Part shown: positions 31,339 to 39,829 of the stretch, piece after piece | Position numbering within the stretch: the first letter of the stretch is position 1 | Layout of the letters: every line of letters begins with the position of its first letter | Assembly: GCF_000716535.1 (NCBI RefSeq) | Contig: NZ_JNWV01000020.1 | Span: forward strand, 284,853-348,852 | Length of the DNA stretch: 64,000 nucleotides | Direction: 5' to 3' | From: Streptomyces flaveolus | GTDB taxonomy: Bacteria; Actinomycetota; Actinomycetes; Streptomycetales; Streptomycetaceae | The notes under the pieces: generated by a model | What the model saw: only the letters and a program-made list of their open reading frames with translations | Told to the model about the DNA's origin: nothing | Database searches by the model: none | Position numbers and translations under genes: made by a program

Positions 31339-33036
31339 ATGGCCGCCACCCCACAGAACCCTGCCGCCTCCGCGCCCCGCCGCAAGGTGAGCCGTCACCG
31401 CGGTGAGGGCCAGTGGGCCGTTGGCCACTTCACCCCGCTCAACGGCAACGAGCAGTTCAAGAAGGACGACGACGGTCTCAATGTGCGGACACGCATTGAG
31501 ACGATCTACTCCAAGCGCGGCTTCGACTCGATCGACCCGAACGACCTGCGCGGCCGGATGCGCTGGTGGGGGCTGTACACCCAGCGCAAGCCCGGGATCG
31601 ACGGCGGCAAGACGGCGATCCTGGAGCCGGAGGAGCTGGACGACGAGTACTTCATGCTGCGCGTCCGCATCGACGGCGGGGCGCTGACCACGGCGCAGCT
31701 CCGGGTGATCGGTGAGATCTCGCAGGAGTTCGCGCGCGGCACGGCGGACATCACCGACCGGCAGAACGTCCAGTACCACTGGATCCGGATCGAGGACGTG
31801 CCCGAGATCTGGGACCGGCTGGAGGGCGTGGGTCTGTCCACCGTCACCGCCTGCGGTGACACCCCGCGTGTGATGATCGGCTCCCCGGTGGCGGGCATCG
31901 CCGAGGACGAGATCATCGACGCCACGCCGGCGCTGGAGGAGATGAAGCGCCGCGTCCTGAACAACAAGGCGTACTCGAACCTGCCGCGCAAGTTCAAGAC
32001 GGCCATCTCGGGTTCGCCGCTGCTGGACGTCGTGCACGAGATCAACGACGTCGCGTTCGTCGGCGTACGCCACCCCGAGCACGGCCCGGGCTTCGACGTC
32101 TGGGTCGGTGGCGGCCTGTCCACCAACCCCAAGCTGGGCGTGCGGCTCGGCGCCTGGGTGCCGATCGACGAGGTCCCGGACGTCTACGAGGGCGTCATCT
32201 CGATCTTCCGCGACTACGGCTACCGCCGGCTGCGCAACCGGGCCCGGCTGAAGTTCCTCGTCGCCGACTGGGGCGCGGAGAAGTTCCGGCAGGTGCTGGA
32301 GGACGAGTACCTGAAGCGCCGGCTGACCGACGGCCCCGCTCCCGAGCAGCCGGTGCAGCAGTGGCGCGACCACATCGGTGTGCACCGGCAGAAGGACGGC
32401 CGCTTCTACGTCGGTTTCGCGCCGCGCGTCGGCCGGGTCGACGGCGCCACGCTGACGAAGGTCGCCGACCTCGCGGAGGCGCACGGCTCGGGCCGGGTGC
32501 GCACCACCGTCGAGCAGAAGATGATCATCCTCGACGTCGAGCAGGACAAGGTCGACTCGCTGGTGGAGGCCCTGGAAGCGCTGGACCTCACCGCGCGGCC
32601 GTCCTCGTTCCGGCGCGGCACCATGGCCTGCACCGGCATCGAGTTCTGCAAGCTCGCCATCGTGGAGACCAAGCAGCGCGGCTCGCAGCTGATCGACGAG
32701 CTGGAGCGCCGGCTGCCGGACTTCGACGAGCCGATCACCATCAACCTCAACGGCTGCCCGAACGCCTGCGCCCGTATCCAGGTCGCGGACATCGGTCTCA
32801 AGGGCCAGCTCGTCCTCGACGACCGGGGCGAGCAGGTCGAGGGCTACCAGGTGCACCTGGGCGGCGCCCTCGGACTGGAGCCGGGCTTCGGCCGCAAGGT
32901 GCGCGGCCTGAAGGTCACCGCGGAGGAGCTGCCCGACTACATCGAGCGGGTGCTCAAGCGGTTCCAGGCCGAGCGCGAGGACGGCGAGCGGTTCGCGGCC
33001 TGGGCGGCGCGGGCGAGCGAGGAGGCGCTGTCGTGA
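31339..33036 (+). CDS. sirA: Ferredoxin-dependent sulfite (nitrite/sulfite) reductase
   Basis: A 565-aa siroheme/[4Fe-4S] enzyme reducing sulfite to sulfide with electrons from ferredoxin. It has two ferrodoxin-like half domains and two siroheme domains. 'TDRQNVQYHWIRIEDVP' is the first siroheme motif. 'MACTGIEFCKLAIVETK' and 'LNGCPNACARIQVADIG' give the four cluster cysteines (C-x5-C and C-x3-C). The length and the neighbours (APS reductase, CysCDN) favour sulfite over nitrite. ATG 31339 after GAAGGAC. First gene of the operon and probably controlled by the leader peptide at 31131. Confidence 0.93.
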   Translation: MAATPQNPAASAPRRKVSRHRGEGQWAVGHFTPLNGNEQFKKDDDGLNVRTRIETIYSKRGFDSIDPNDLRGRMRWWGLYTQRKPGIDGGKTAILEPEELDDEYFMLRVRIDGGALTTAQLRVIGEISQEFARGTADITDRQNVQYHWIRIEDVPEIWDRLEGVGLSTVTACGDTPRVMIGSPVAGIAEDEIIDATPALEEMKRRVLNNKAYSNLPRKFKTAISGSPLLDVVHEINDVAFVGVRHPEHGPGFDVWVGGGLSTNPKLGVRLGAWVPIDEVPDVYEGVISIFRDYGYRRLRNRARLKFLVADWGAEKFRQVLEDEYLKRRLTDGPAPEQPVQQWRDHIGVHRQKDGRFYVGFAPRVGRVDGATLTKVADLAEAHGSGRVRTTVEQKMIILDVEQDKVDSLVEALEALDLTARPSSFRRGTMACTGIEFCKLAIVETKQRGSQLIDELERRLPDFDEPITINLNGCPNACARIQVADIGLKGQLVLDDRGEQVEGYQVHLGGALGLEPGFGRKVRGLKVTAEELPDYIERVLKRFQAEREDGERFAAWAARASEEALS

Positions 33037-33215
33037 GCGAGCGGGCCGCGCCCTTCTACTGCCCCTACTGCGGCGACGAGGACCTGCGCCCGAGCGGCGA
33101 GGGTCACGGCGCCTGGGAATGCGCCGCGTGCAACCGCGCATTCCAGCTGAAGTTCCTGGGGCTGCTGGCCCGGGGCGTTCAGCGAGCCGACAACGGAGGG
33201 GACGACCTGATATGA
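33033..33215 (+). CDS. 60-aa zinc-ribbon protein of the sulfur operon
   Basis: GTG 33033 overlaps the sulfite reductase stop (GTGA) and its own stop overlaps the APS reductase start (ATGA), so it is tightly coupled on both sides. The peptide has two CxxC pairs (FYCPYCGDE and WECAACNRA), a zinc ribbon, then a basic helix. I recall a conserved small ORF at the same place in S. coelicolor (SCO6101). Possibly a metal-binding adaptor or electron-transfer helper for the reductases; function unknown. Confidence 0.85.
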   Translation: MSERAAPFYCPYCGDEDLRPSGEGHGAWECAACNRAFQLKFLGLLARGVQRADNGGDDLI

Positions 33216-33922
33216 CGACGGCTCAGGAAGAGCGTACGACCGAGGAGTTGAAGGCGCTCGCCGAGCAGGCGGGCCGGGACCTGGAGGACGCCTCCGCGCT
33301 GGAGATCCTCCAGTGGGCGGTGGACACCTTCGGTGCGAAGTTCTGCGTCACCTCCTCCATGGAGGACGCCGTGGTGGCTCATCTGGCCTCGCGCGTGCTG
33401 AAGGGCGTGGACGTCGTCTTCCTCGACACGGGCTACCACTTCCCGGAGACCATCGGCACCCGGGACGCCGTGGAGGCCGTGATGGACGTCAACGTCATCA
33501 CGCTCACCCCGAAGCAGACGGTCGCCGAACAGGACGCGGAGTACGGCCCGAAGCTGCACGACCGCGACCCCGACCTGTGCTGTGCGCTGCGCAAGGTGCG
33601 GCCGCTGGAAGAGGGCCTGAAGAACTACCAGGCGTGGGCGACGGGCCTGCGCCGCGACGAGTCCCCGACCCGGGCGAACACCCCGGTCGTCGGCTGGGAC
33701 GAGAAGCGGCAGAAGGTCAAGATCTCGCCGATCGCCCGCTGGACCCAGGACGACGTGGACGCGTACATCACCGAACACGGCGTGCTCACCAACCCGTTGC
33801 TGACGGACGGCTACGCCTCCGTCGGCTGCGCCCCGTGCACCCGCAGGGTCCTGGAGGGCGAGGACGCGCGGGCCGGCCGCTGGGCGGGCCGGGCCAAGAC
33901 CGAGTGCGGGCTGCACGGATGA
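33212..33922 (+). CDS. cysH: Adenylyl-sulfate (APS) reductase
   Basis: A 236-aa reductase. 'CVTSSMEDAVVAHLA' is the PP-loop-like nucleotide site. 'DLCCALRKVRPL' with 'GCAPCTRRVLEGE' gives the CC...CxxC set that binds a [4Fe-4S] cluster and marks the assimilatory APS-reducing type rather than the cluster-free PAPS reductase. The C-terminal 'KTECGLHG' carries the catalytic Cys that forms the S-sulfo intermediate. Starts with ATGA overlap on the zinc-ribbon gene. Makes sulfite for the upstream reductase. Confidence 0.92.
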   Translation: MTTAQEERTTEELKALAEQAGRDLEDASALEILQWAVDTFGAKFCVTSSMEDAVVAHLASRVLKGVDVVFLDTGYHFPETIGTRDAVEAVMDVNVITLTPKQTVAEQDAEYGPKLHDRDPDLCCALRKVRPLEEGLKNYQAWATGLRRDESPTRANTPVVGWDEKRQKVKISPIARWTQDDVDAYITEHGVLTNPLLTDGYASVGCAPCTRRVLEGEDARAGRWAGRAKTECGLHG

Positions 33923-33948
33923 CGAACAAGCGGATTCAGGAGAACCAC

Positions 33949-34485
33949 GTGACGACCGGAGCCACCGTCTGGCTCACGGGTCTGCCGAGCGCCGGCAAGA
34001 CCACCATCGCGTACGAGCTGGCGGGCCGGCTGCGCGCCGAGGGCCACCGTGTCGAGGTGCTCGACGGCGACGAGATCCGCGAGTTCATCTCGGCGGGCCT
34101 CGGCTTCTCCCGGGAGGACCGGCACACGAACGTGCAGCGCATCGGCTTCGTCGCCGAACTGCTGGCCCGCAACGGCGTCAAGGCGCTGGTCCCGGTGATC
34201 GCGCCGTACACGGACAGCCGGGACGCGGTGCGGGGGCGGCACGAGGAGAACGGGACGCCGTACCTGGAGATCCACGTGGCGACCCCGGTCGAGGTGTGCA
34301 GCGTGCGCGATGTGAAGGGGCTGTACGCCAAGCAGGCCGCGGGCGAGCTGACCGGGCTCACCGGCGTCGACGACCCGTACGAGGAGCCGGAGACGCCCGA
34401 CCTGCGGATCGAGTCGCAGCACCAGACGGTCCGGGAGTCGGCCGCGTCGGTGTACGCGCTGCTGAACGAGAGGGGACTGGCATGA
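33949..34485 (+). CDS. cysC: Adenylyl-sulfate (APS) kinase
   Basis: A 178-aa kinase converting APS to PAPS. P-loop 'WLTGLPSAGKTTIAYELAG' at residues ~8-26, 'VEVLDGDEIREF' and 'FSREDRHTNVQRIGFVAELLARNG' are hallmark APS kinase motifs. GTG 33949 is preferred: AGGAG lies 6 nt before and the protein then starts at the usual VTTGATVWL. ATG 33919, overlapping the cysH stop, would add 10 residues. With an APS-type reductase next door, PAPS is not needed for assimilation, so CysC may serve sulfotransferases. Confidence 0.92.
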   Translation: MTTGATVWLTGLPSAGKTTIAYELAGRLRAEGHRVEVLDGDEIREFISAGLGFSREDRHTNVQRIGFVAELLARNGVKALVPVIAPYTDSRDAVRGRHEENGTPYLEIHVATPVEVCSVRDVKGLYAKQAAGELTGLTGVDDPYEEPETPDLRIESQHQTVRESAASVYALLNERGLA

Positions 34486-35417
34486 CCACGGTCGCCAAGG
34501 TGGACGAGGGCACGGACAGCCCGTACGCGCTGTCGCACCTGGACGCGCTGGAGTCCGAGGCGGTGCACATCTTCCGCGAGGTCGCGGGCGAGTTCGAGAA
34601 CCCGGTGATCCTGTTCTCCGGCGGCAAGGACTCCATCGTCATGCTGCACCTCGCGCTCAAGGCCTTCACGCCTGCGCCGGTGCCGTTCTCCCTGCTCCAT
34701 GTGGACACCGGACACAACTTCCCGGAAGTCCTTGAGTACCGGGACCGTGTGGTGGACGCACATGGGCTTCGCCTCCATGTGGCCTCCGTCCAGGATTACA
34801 TCGACCGCGGTGTGCTCAAGGAACGCCCCGACGGCACCCGCAACCCGCTCCAGACCCTCCCGCTGACGGAGAAGATCCAGAGCGAGAAGTTCGACGCCGT
34901 CTTCGGCGGTGGCCGCCGCGACGAGGAGAAGGCCCGCGCCAAGGAACGCGTCTTCTCCCTGCGTGACGAGTTCTCGCAGTGGGACCCGCGCCGCCAGCGC
35001 CCCGAGCTGTGGAACCTGTACAACGGCCGGCACGCCCCCGGTGAGCACGTCCGGGTCTTCCCGCTGTCCAACTGGACCGAGCTGGACGTCTGGCAGTACA
35101 TCGCCCGTGAGGGCATCGAACTGCCGGAGATCTACTTCGCCCACGAGCGCGAGGTGTTCCAGCGCGGCGGCATGTGGCTCACCGCCGGGGAGTGGGGCGG
35201 GCCGAAGGACGGCGAGACGGTCGAGAAGCGCCAGGTGCGCTACCGGACCGTCGGCGACATGTCCTGCACCGGCGCGGTCGACTCCGACGCCGACACGATC
35301 GAGAAGGTCATCGCCGAGATCGCCGCGTCCCGGCTGACCGAGCGGGGTGCGACCCGCGCCGACGACAAGCTGTCCGAGGCCGCGATGGAAGACCGCAAGC
35401 GCGAGGGGTACTTCTAA
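34482..35417 (+). CDS. cysD: Sulfate adenylyltransferase subunit 2
   Basis: A 311-aa catalytic subunit of ATP sulfurylase, forming APS from sulfate and ATP. 'NPVILFSGGKDSIVMLHLA' is the PP-loop (SGGKDS), then 'HVDTGHNFPEVLEYRD', 'FDAVFGGGRRDEEKARAKER', 'FPLSNWTELDVWQYI' and the C-terminal 'MEDRKREGYF' are all canonical. ATG 34482 overlaps the cysC stop by 4 nt. Works as a complex with CysN encoded next. Confidence 0.96.
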   Translation: MTTVAKVDEGTDSPYALSHLDALESEAVHIFREVAGEFENPVILFSGGKDSIVMLHLALKAFTPAPVPFSLLHVDTGHNFPEVLEYRDRVVDAHGLRLHVASVQDYIDRGVLKERPDGTRNPLQTLPLTEKIQSEKFDAVFGGGRRDEEKARAKERVFSLRDEFSQWDPRRQRPELWNLYNGRHAPGEHVRVFPLSNWTELDVWQYIAREGIELPEIYFAHEREVFQRGGMWLTAGEWGGPKDGETVEKRQVRYRTVGDMSCTGAVDSDADTIEKVIAEIAASRLTERGATRADDKLSEAAMEDRKREGYF

Positions 35418-35419
35418 GC

Positions 35420-36754
35420 ATGAGCACGACCACGACCGAGGCGCTCTCGGCCACCACCCTGCTGCGGTTCGCCACCGCCGGCTCCGTCGACGACGGCAAG
35501 TCCACGCTCGTCGGACGCCTGCTGCACGACTCCAAGTCGGTCCTCGCCGACCAGTTGGAGGCCGTCGAGCGCGCCTCCGCGAGCCGTGGCCAGGACGGCC
35601 CGGACCTCGCGCTGCTCACCGACGGCCTGCGCGCCGAACGCGAGCAGGGCATCACGATCGACGTCGCCTACCGCTACTTCGCGACCCCGCGCCGCCGGTT
35701 CATCCTCGCCGACACCCCGGGCCATGTGCAGTACACCCGCAACATGGTCACCGGCGCCTCCACGGCCGAGCTGACGGTGATCCTGGTCGACGCCCGCAAC
35801 GGCGTGGTCGAGCAGACCCGCCGGCACGCGGCCATCGCCGCCCTCCTGCGCGTCCCGCACGTCGTCCTCGCCGTCAACAAGATGGACCTCGTCGGGTACG
35901 AGGAGCGGGTCTTCGCCGCCATCGCCGAGGAGTTCACGGCGTACGCGACCGAGCTGGGCGTCCCGGAGGTCACCGCGATCCCGATCTCGGCGCTGGCCGG
36001 CGACAACGTGGTGGAGCCGTCCGCGAACATGGACTGGTACGGCGGTCCCACCGTGCTGGAGCACCTGGAGACCGTGCCGGTCAGCCACGACCTGGCGCAC
36101 TGCCACGCGCGGCTGCCCGTGCAGTACGTCATCCGGCCGCAGACCGCCGAGCACCCCGACTACCGGGGCTACGCGGGCCAGATCGCGGCCGGCACGTTCC
36201 GCGTGGGCGAGCGGGTCACCGTCCTGCCGTCCGGCCGTACCTCGACGATCTCCGGCATCGACCTGCTCGGCGAGCCGGTCGACGTGGCCTGGACGACGCA
36301 GTCGGTGACGGTGCTGCTGGCGGACGACATCGACGTCTCGCGCGGCGACCTGATCGTGCCGACGAAGGACGCCCCGGCCACGACGCAGGACGTGGAGGCG
36401 ACCGTCTGCCACGTCGCCGACGCGCCGCTGACCGTCGGGCACCGGGTGCTGCTCAAGCACGGCACCCGCACGGTCAAGGCGATCGTGAAGGACATCCCGT
36501 CCCGGCTGACGCTCGACGACCTGTCCCTGCACCCGCACCCGGGACGGCTGGTCGCCAACGACATCGGCCGGGTGAAGATCCGCACCGCCGAACCGCTGCC
36601 GGTCGACTCCTACGCCGACTCCCGCCGCACCGGCTCCTTCATCCTGATCGACCCCGCCGACGGCACCACGCTCACCGCGGGCATGGTCGGCGAGTCGTTC
36701 GCGTCCCCCGAGCCGGTCAAGGACGCGGCCGACGAAGACGGCTGGGACTTCTGA
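35420..36754 (+). CDS. cysN: Sulfate adenylyltransferase subunit 1 (GTPase)
   Basis: A 444-aa EF-Tu-like GTPase driving APS synthesis by CysD. G1 'GSVDDGKSTLVGRLL', G2 region 'EREQGITIDVAYRYF', G3 'LADTPGHVQYTRNM', G4 'VNKMDLV' and G5 'ISALAGDN', followed by the two beta-barrels. No APS-kinase fusion at the C-terminus, consistent with a separate cysC. ATG 35420 two nt after the cysD stop. Confidence 0.96.
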   Translation: MSTTTTEALSATTLLRFATAGSVDDGKSTLVGRLLHDSKSVLADQLEAVERASASRGQDGPDLALLTDGLRAEREQGITIDVAYRYFATPRRRFILADTPGHVQYTRNMVTGASTAELTVILVDARNGVVEQTRRHAAIAALLRVPHVVLAVNKMDLVGYEERVFAAIAEEFTAYATELGVPEVTAIPISALAGDNVVEPSANMDWYGGPTVLEHLETVPVSHDLAHCHARLPVQYVIRPQTAEHPDYRGYAGQIAAGTFRVGERVTVLPSGRTSTISGIDLLGEPVDVAWTTQSVTVLLADDIDVSRGDLIVPTKDAPATTQDVEATVCHVADAPLTVGHRVLLKHGTRTVKAIVKDIPSRLTLDDLSLHPHPGRLVANDIGRVKIRTAEPLPVDSYADSRRTGSFILIDPADGTTLTAGMVGESFASPEPVKDAADEDGWDF

Positions 36755-36756
36755 GC

Positions 36757-36861
36757 ATGAACTCCACCGATTTCTTCTCGACGTTCGCGAAGGAGGGCGG
36801 CCGCGTCGGCAGCGGCGCCCTCGGCAGCGGGCAGGGTGGGGTCGCGCGATGTGCGCTGTGA
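36757..36861 (+). CDS. 34-aa ORF after cysN (doubtful)
   Basis: ATG 36757, two nt after the cysN stop, opens MNSTDFFSTFAKEGGRVGSG and ends at 36861 with ALGSGQGGVARCAL. The position fits an operon gene, but the peptide is Gly/Ser-rich and not recognised. One Cys lies near its end, so a leader-type role for the ssu genes is conceivable. Confidence 0.3.
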   Translation: MNSTDFFSTFAKEGGRVGSGALGSGQGGVARCAL

Positions 36862-36884
36862 CGTACGCGCACTGCCTGCGCGCC

Positions 36885-36946
36885 CCGTCCCCCCACCCTC
36901 CCCCACATGCTCGGCTTCGCTCGCAAGCGGGGGGACCCCCACCCCT
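36885..36946. repeat. Streptomyces-type palindromic intergenic repeat
   Basis: A C-rich arm (CCCCC, ~36890-36905), CTCGGCTTCGCTCG in the centre (36910-36923) and GGGGGGACCCCC (36929-36940) form nested hairpins. I recall very similar CTCGGCTTCGCTCG-centred elements at many places in Streptomyces genomes. Here it lies between cysN and ssuA and may process or attenuate the message. Confidence 0.55.
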
Positions 36947-37027
36947 GAAGCGACGAAGACCCTTTGCCGACTCCCGGCCACGACCTGAGAGACCGTGACC
37001 GCCGGGCCAACGAGAGGAAAGCCTCCC

Positions 37028-38140
37028 GTGCCTGCCAACCGCTCCACTCTGCTTCGCCGCGGGTTCGCCGCGATCGCCGCGCTCCCCCTGTTGACCCTCG
37101 CGGCCTGCGGCTACGGGTCCGACTCCAAGGACGACAACGCGGGCGCCAAGATCGCCACCGGCGCCAAGAAGATCGACGGGCTCGGCTCCGTCAAGATCGG
37201 CTACTTCGGCAACCTCACCCACGCCACCGCCCTGGTCGGCAAGCAGAAGGGCTTCTTCCAGAAGGAGCTCGGCGCCACCGAGGCCAAGTACCAGGTCTTC
37301 AACGCGGGTCCGTCCGAGATCGAGGCGCTGAACTCGGGTTCCATCGACATCGGCTGGATCGGCCCCTCCCCGGCGATCAACGGCTACACCAAGTCCGACG
37401 GCAAGAGCCTGCGCATCATCGGCGGCTCGGCATCCGGCGGTGTGAAGCTGGTCGTCAACCCGAAGAAGATCACGTCCCTGAAGGACGTCAAGGGCAAGAA
37501 GATCGCGACCCCGCAGCTCGGCAACACGCAGGACGTGGCGTTCCTCAACTGGGCCGCCGAGCAGGGCTGGAAGGTCGACGCGCAGAGCGGCAAGGGTGAC
37601 GTGTCCGTCGTCCGCACGGACAACAAGGTGACTCCGGACGCCTACAAGTCCGGCTCCATCGACGGCGCCTGGGTGCCGGAGCCGACCGCGTCCAAGCTGG
37701 TCGCCGAGGGCGGCAAGGTGCTGCTGGACGAGTCGTCGCTGTGGCCGGACAAGAAGTTCGTGATCACGAACATCATCGTGTCGCAGAAGTTCCTCCAGGA
37801 GCACCCGAAGGCCGTCGAGGCGGTCCTCAAGGCGTCGGTCGAGACCAACAAGTGGATCAACGCCAACCCGGACGAGGCGAAGGCCGCGGCGAACAAGCAG
37901 CTCGGCGTCGACTCCGGCAAGGAGCTGCCCGCGAACGTCCTGGACCCGGCGTGGAAGTCCATCCAGTTCACCGACGACCCGCTCGCCGCGACCCTGGACA
38001 CCGAGGCGAAGCACGCCGTCAAGGCCGGTCTGCTGGAGAACCCCAAGCTGGACGGCATCTACGACCTCACCCTCCTGAACAAGGTCCTCAAGGCCGAGGG
38101 CGAACAGACCGTCAGCGACGCCGGACTCGGCGCCGAGTAA
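37028..38140 (+). CDS. ssuA: Aliphatic sulfonate ABC transporter substrate-binding lipoprotein
   Basis: A 370-aa lipoprotein. Signal 'LLRRGFAAIAALPLLTLAAC' with lipid-modified Cys27. The mature part is a type-2 periplasmic binding fold of the SsuA/NMT1 group: 'VKIGYFGNLTHATALVGKQKGFF', 'GPSEIEALNSGSIDIGWIGPSPAINGY', 'KKIATPQLGNTQDVAFLNW' and 'GAWVPEPTASKL'. GTG 37028 follows GAGAGGAAAG. It captures sulfonates or sulfate esters; cytoplasmic monooxygenases to release sulfite are not in this window. Confidence 0.88.
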   Translation: MPANRSTLLRRGFAAIAALPLLTLAACGYGSDSKDDNAGAKIATGAKKIDGLGSVKIGYFGNLTHATALVGKQKGFFQKELGATEAKYQVFNAGPSEIEALNSGSIDIGWIGPSPAINGYTKSDGKSLRIIGGSASGGVKLVVNPKKITSLKDVKGKKIATPQLGNTQDVAFLNWAAEQGWKVDAQSGKGDVSVVRTDNKVTPDAYKSGSIDGAWVPEPTASKLVAEGGKVLLDESSLWPDKKFVITNIIVSQKFLQEHPKAVEAVLKASVETNKWINANPDEAKAAANKQLGVDSGKELPANVLDPAWKSIQFTDDPLAATLDTEAKHAVKAGLLENPKLDGIYDLTLLNKVLKAEGEQTVSDAGLGAE

Positions 38141-38176
38141 GTCCCGTAGCCGATGAGTTCCCAGGAGGTGACGACC

Positions 38177-38956
38177 ATGGCAACGACCTTCGCCGAGGCC
38201 GCCGAGACGGTCGAGCACGCGGCGCGCATCGAGCACGTCTCGAAGTCCTTCGCGACACCGGGCGGGCAGCAGCTCGTCCTGGACGACATCAGCCTCGATG
38301 TCGCACCGGGTGAGTTCGTCACCCTCCTGGGGGCCTCGGGCTGCGGCAAGTCGACGCTGTTGAACCTGGTGGCGGGGCTGGACCAGCCCTCCGCCGGCAG
38401 CATCGCGACCGACGGGCGTCCGGCCCTGATGTTCCAGGAGCACGCCCTGTTCCCGTGGCTGACCGCGGGCAAGAACATCGAACTCGCCCTCAGGCTCCGG
38501 GGCGTTCCGAAGAACGAGCGCCGCGAGCGGGCCGAGCGGCTGCTCGAACTGGTGCGGTTGCAGGGCTCGTACGGCAAGCGGGTGCACGAGCTGTCCGGCG
38601 GTATGCGCCAGCGCGTGGCCATGGCCCGCGCGCTCGCGCAGGACAGCCAGCTGCTGCTGATGGACGAGCCGTTCGCCGCGCTGGACGCGATCACCCGGGA
38701 CCTGCTGCACGACGAGCTGACCCGGATCTGGGCGGAGACGGGCGTGTCCGTCCTGTTCGTCACGCACAACGTGCGCGAGGCGGTACGGCTCGCGCAGCGG
38801 GTGGTGCTGCTGTCGTCCCGGCCGGGCCGGGTGGCCCGTGAGTGGCGGGTGGACATTCCGCAGCCGCGGCGCATCGAGGACGCGCCGGTCGCCGAACTGT
38901 CCTTGGAGATCACCGAAGTACTGCGTGGGGAGATCCGGCGTCATGGCCAGCACTGA
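38177..38956 (+). CDS. ssuB: Sulfonate-type ABC transporter ATP-binding protein
   Basis: A 259-aa ABC ATPase: Walker A GASGCGKST, Q-loop 'MFQEHALFPWLT', signature LSGGMRQRVAMARAL, Walker B LLLMDEPFAALDAITR and H-loop FVTHNVREA. This is the nitrate/sulfonate/taurine subfamily. ATG 38177 after AGGAGGTGA (38163-38171), an unusually perfect SD. Overlaps ssuC by 14 nt. Confidence 0.92.
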   Translation: MATTFAEAAETVEHAARIEHVSKSFATPGGQQLVLDDISLDVAPGEFVTLLGASGCGKSTLLNLVAGLDQPSAGSIATDGRPALMFQEHALFPWLTAGKNIELALRLRGVPKNERRERAERLLELVRLQGSYGKRVHELSGGMRQRVAMARALAQDSQLLLMDEPFAALDAITRDLLHDELTRIWAETGVSVLFVTHNVREAVRLAQRVVLLSSRPGRVAREWRVDIPQPRRIEDAPVAELSLEITEVLRGEIRRHGQH

Positions 38957-39827
38957 GACCAAGACCGTCACGGACGCGGGGAGCGTCGAGGCGGGTCTGG
39001 ACGCCCTGGAGGTCGTCGCCGCCGGCCGTACGCCGTTCCGGCAGACGTTCACCAGCAAGATCCTGCCGCCGGTCGTCGCCACCGTGGTGGTGCTGGTCGT
39101 GTGGCAGGCGCTGATCTCCTTCAAGATCGTCGACGACCCGACGAAACTGCCCTCCCCCGCCGACGTCGGCGGCGAGTTCAAGCGTGCCTGGCTGGAGGGC
39201 ACGCTGCTGGGCTACATCTGGACCAGCGTCTCGCGCGGCCTGCTGGGCTTCCTGTTCGCGCTGGCCATCGGCACCCCGCTCGGTCTGCTGGTGGCGCGGG
39301 TGAAGTTCGTGCGCGCGGCCATCGGCCCGGTGCTGTCCGGTCTGCAGTCGCTGCCGTCGGTGGCGTGGGTGCCGCCGGCCGTGATCTGGCTGGGCCTGGA
39401 CAACTCGATGATGTACGCGGTGATCCTGCTCGGCGCGGTCCCGTCGATCGCCAACGGCCTGGTCTCCGGCATCGACCAGGTGCCGCCGCTGTTCCTGCGG
39501 GCGGGCCGCACGATGGGCGCGACCGGGGTGCGCGGCGCCTGGCACATCGTCCTGCCGGCCGCGCTGCCGGGCTATCTCGCGGGCCTGAAGCAGGGCTGGG
39601 CCTTCTCCTGGCGTTCGCTGATGGCCGCGGAGATCATCGCCTCCTCCCCCGACCTGGGCATCGGCCTGGGCGCGCTGCTGGAGAACGGCCGCAACGCCAG
39701 CTCGATGTCCATGGTGTTCGAGGCCATCTTCCTGATCCTGTTCGTCGGCATCGCCATCGACCTGCTGATCTTCAGCCCGCTGGAGCGGTGGGTGCTGCGC
39801 AGCCGCGGCCTGCTGGTGAAGAGCTGA
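38943..39827 (+). CDS. ssuC: Sulfonate-type ABC transporter permease
   Basis: A 294-aa permease with six spans and the cytoplasmic EAA-type loop 'AGRTMGATGVRGAWHIVLPAALPGYLAGLKQGW'. The spans include 'ILPPVVATVVVLVVWQALISF', 'LLGFLFALAIGTPLGLLVA', 'MMYAVILLGAVPSIANGLV' and 'VFEAIFLILFVGIAIDLLIF'. Partner of SsuA and SsuB in one operon; the 14-nt overlap with ssuB indicates coupled translation. Confidence 0.92.
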   Translation: MASTETKTVTDAGSVEAGLDALEVVAAGRTPFRQTFTSKILPPVVATVVVLVVWQALISFKIVDDPTKLPSPADVGGEFKRAWLEGTLLGYIWTSVSRGLLGFLFALAIGTPLGLLVARVKFVRAAIGPVLSGLQSLPSVAWVPPAVIWLGLDNSMMYAVILLGAVPSIANGLVSGIDQVPPLFLRAGRTMGATGVRGAWHIVLPAALPGYLAGLKQGWAFSWRSLMAAEIIASSPDLGIGLGALLENGRNASSMSMVFEAIFLILFVGIAIDLLIFSPLERWVLRSRGLLVKS

Positions 39828-39829
39828 CC

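Noticed and set aside
35414-39202. 1262-aa minus-strand ORF across cysN, ssuA and ssuB
   Set aside because: Antisense to three clearly conserved genes; composition is typical of antisense reading in high-GC3 DNA.
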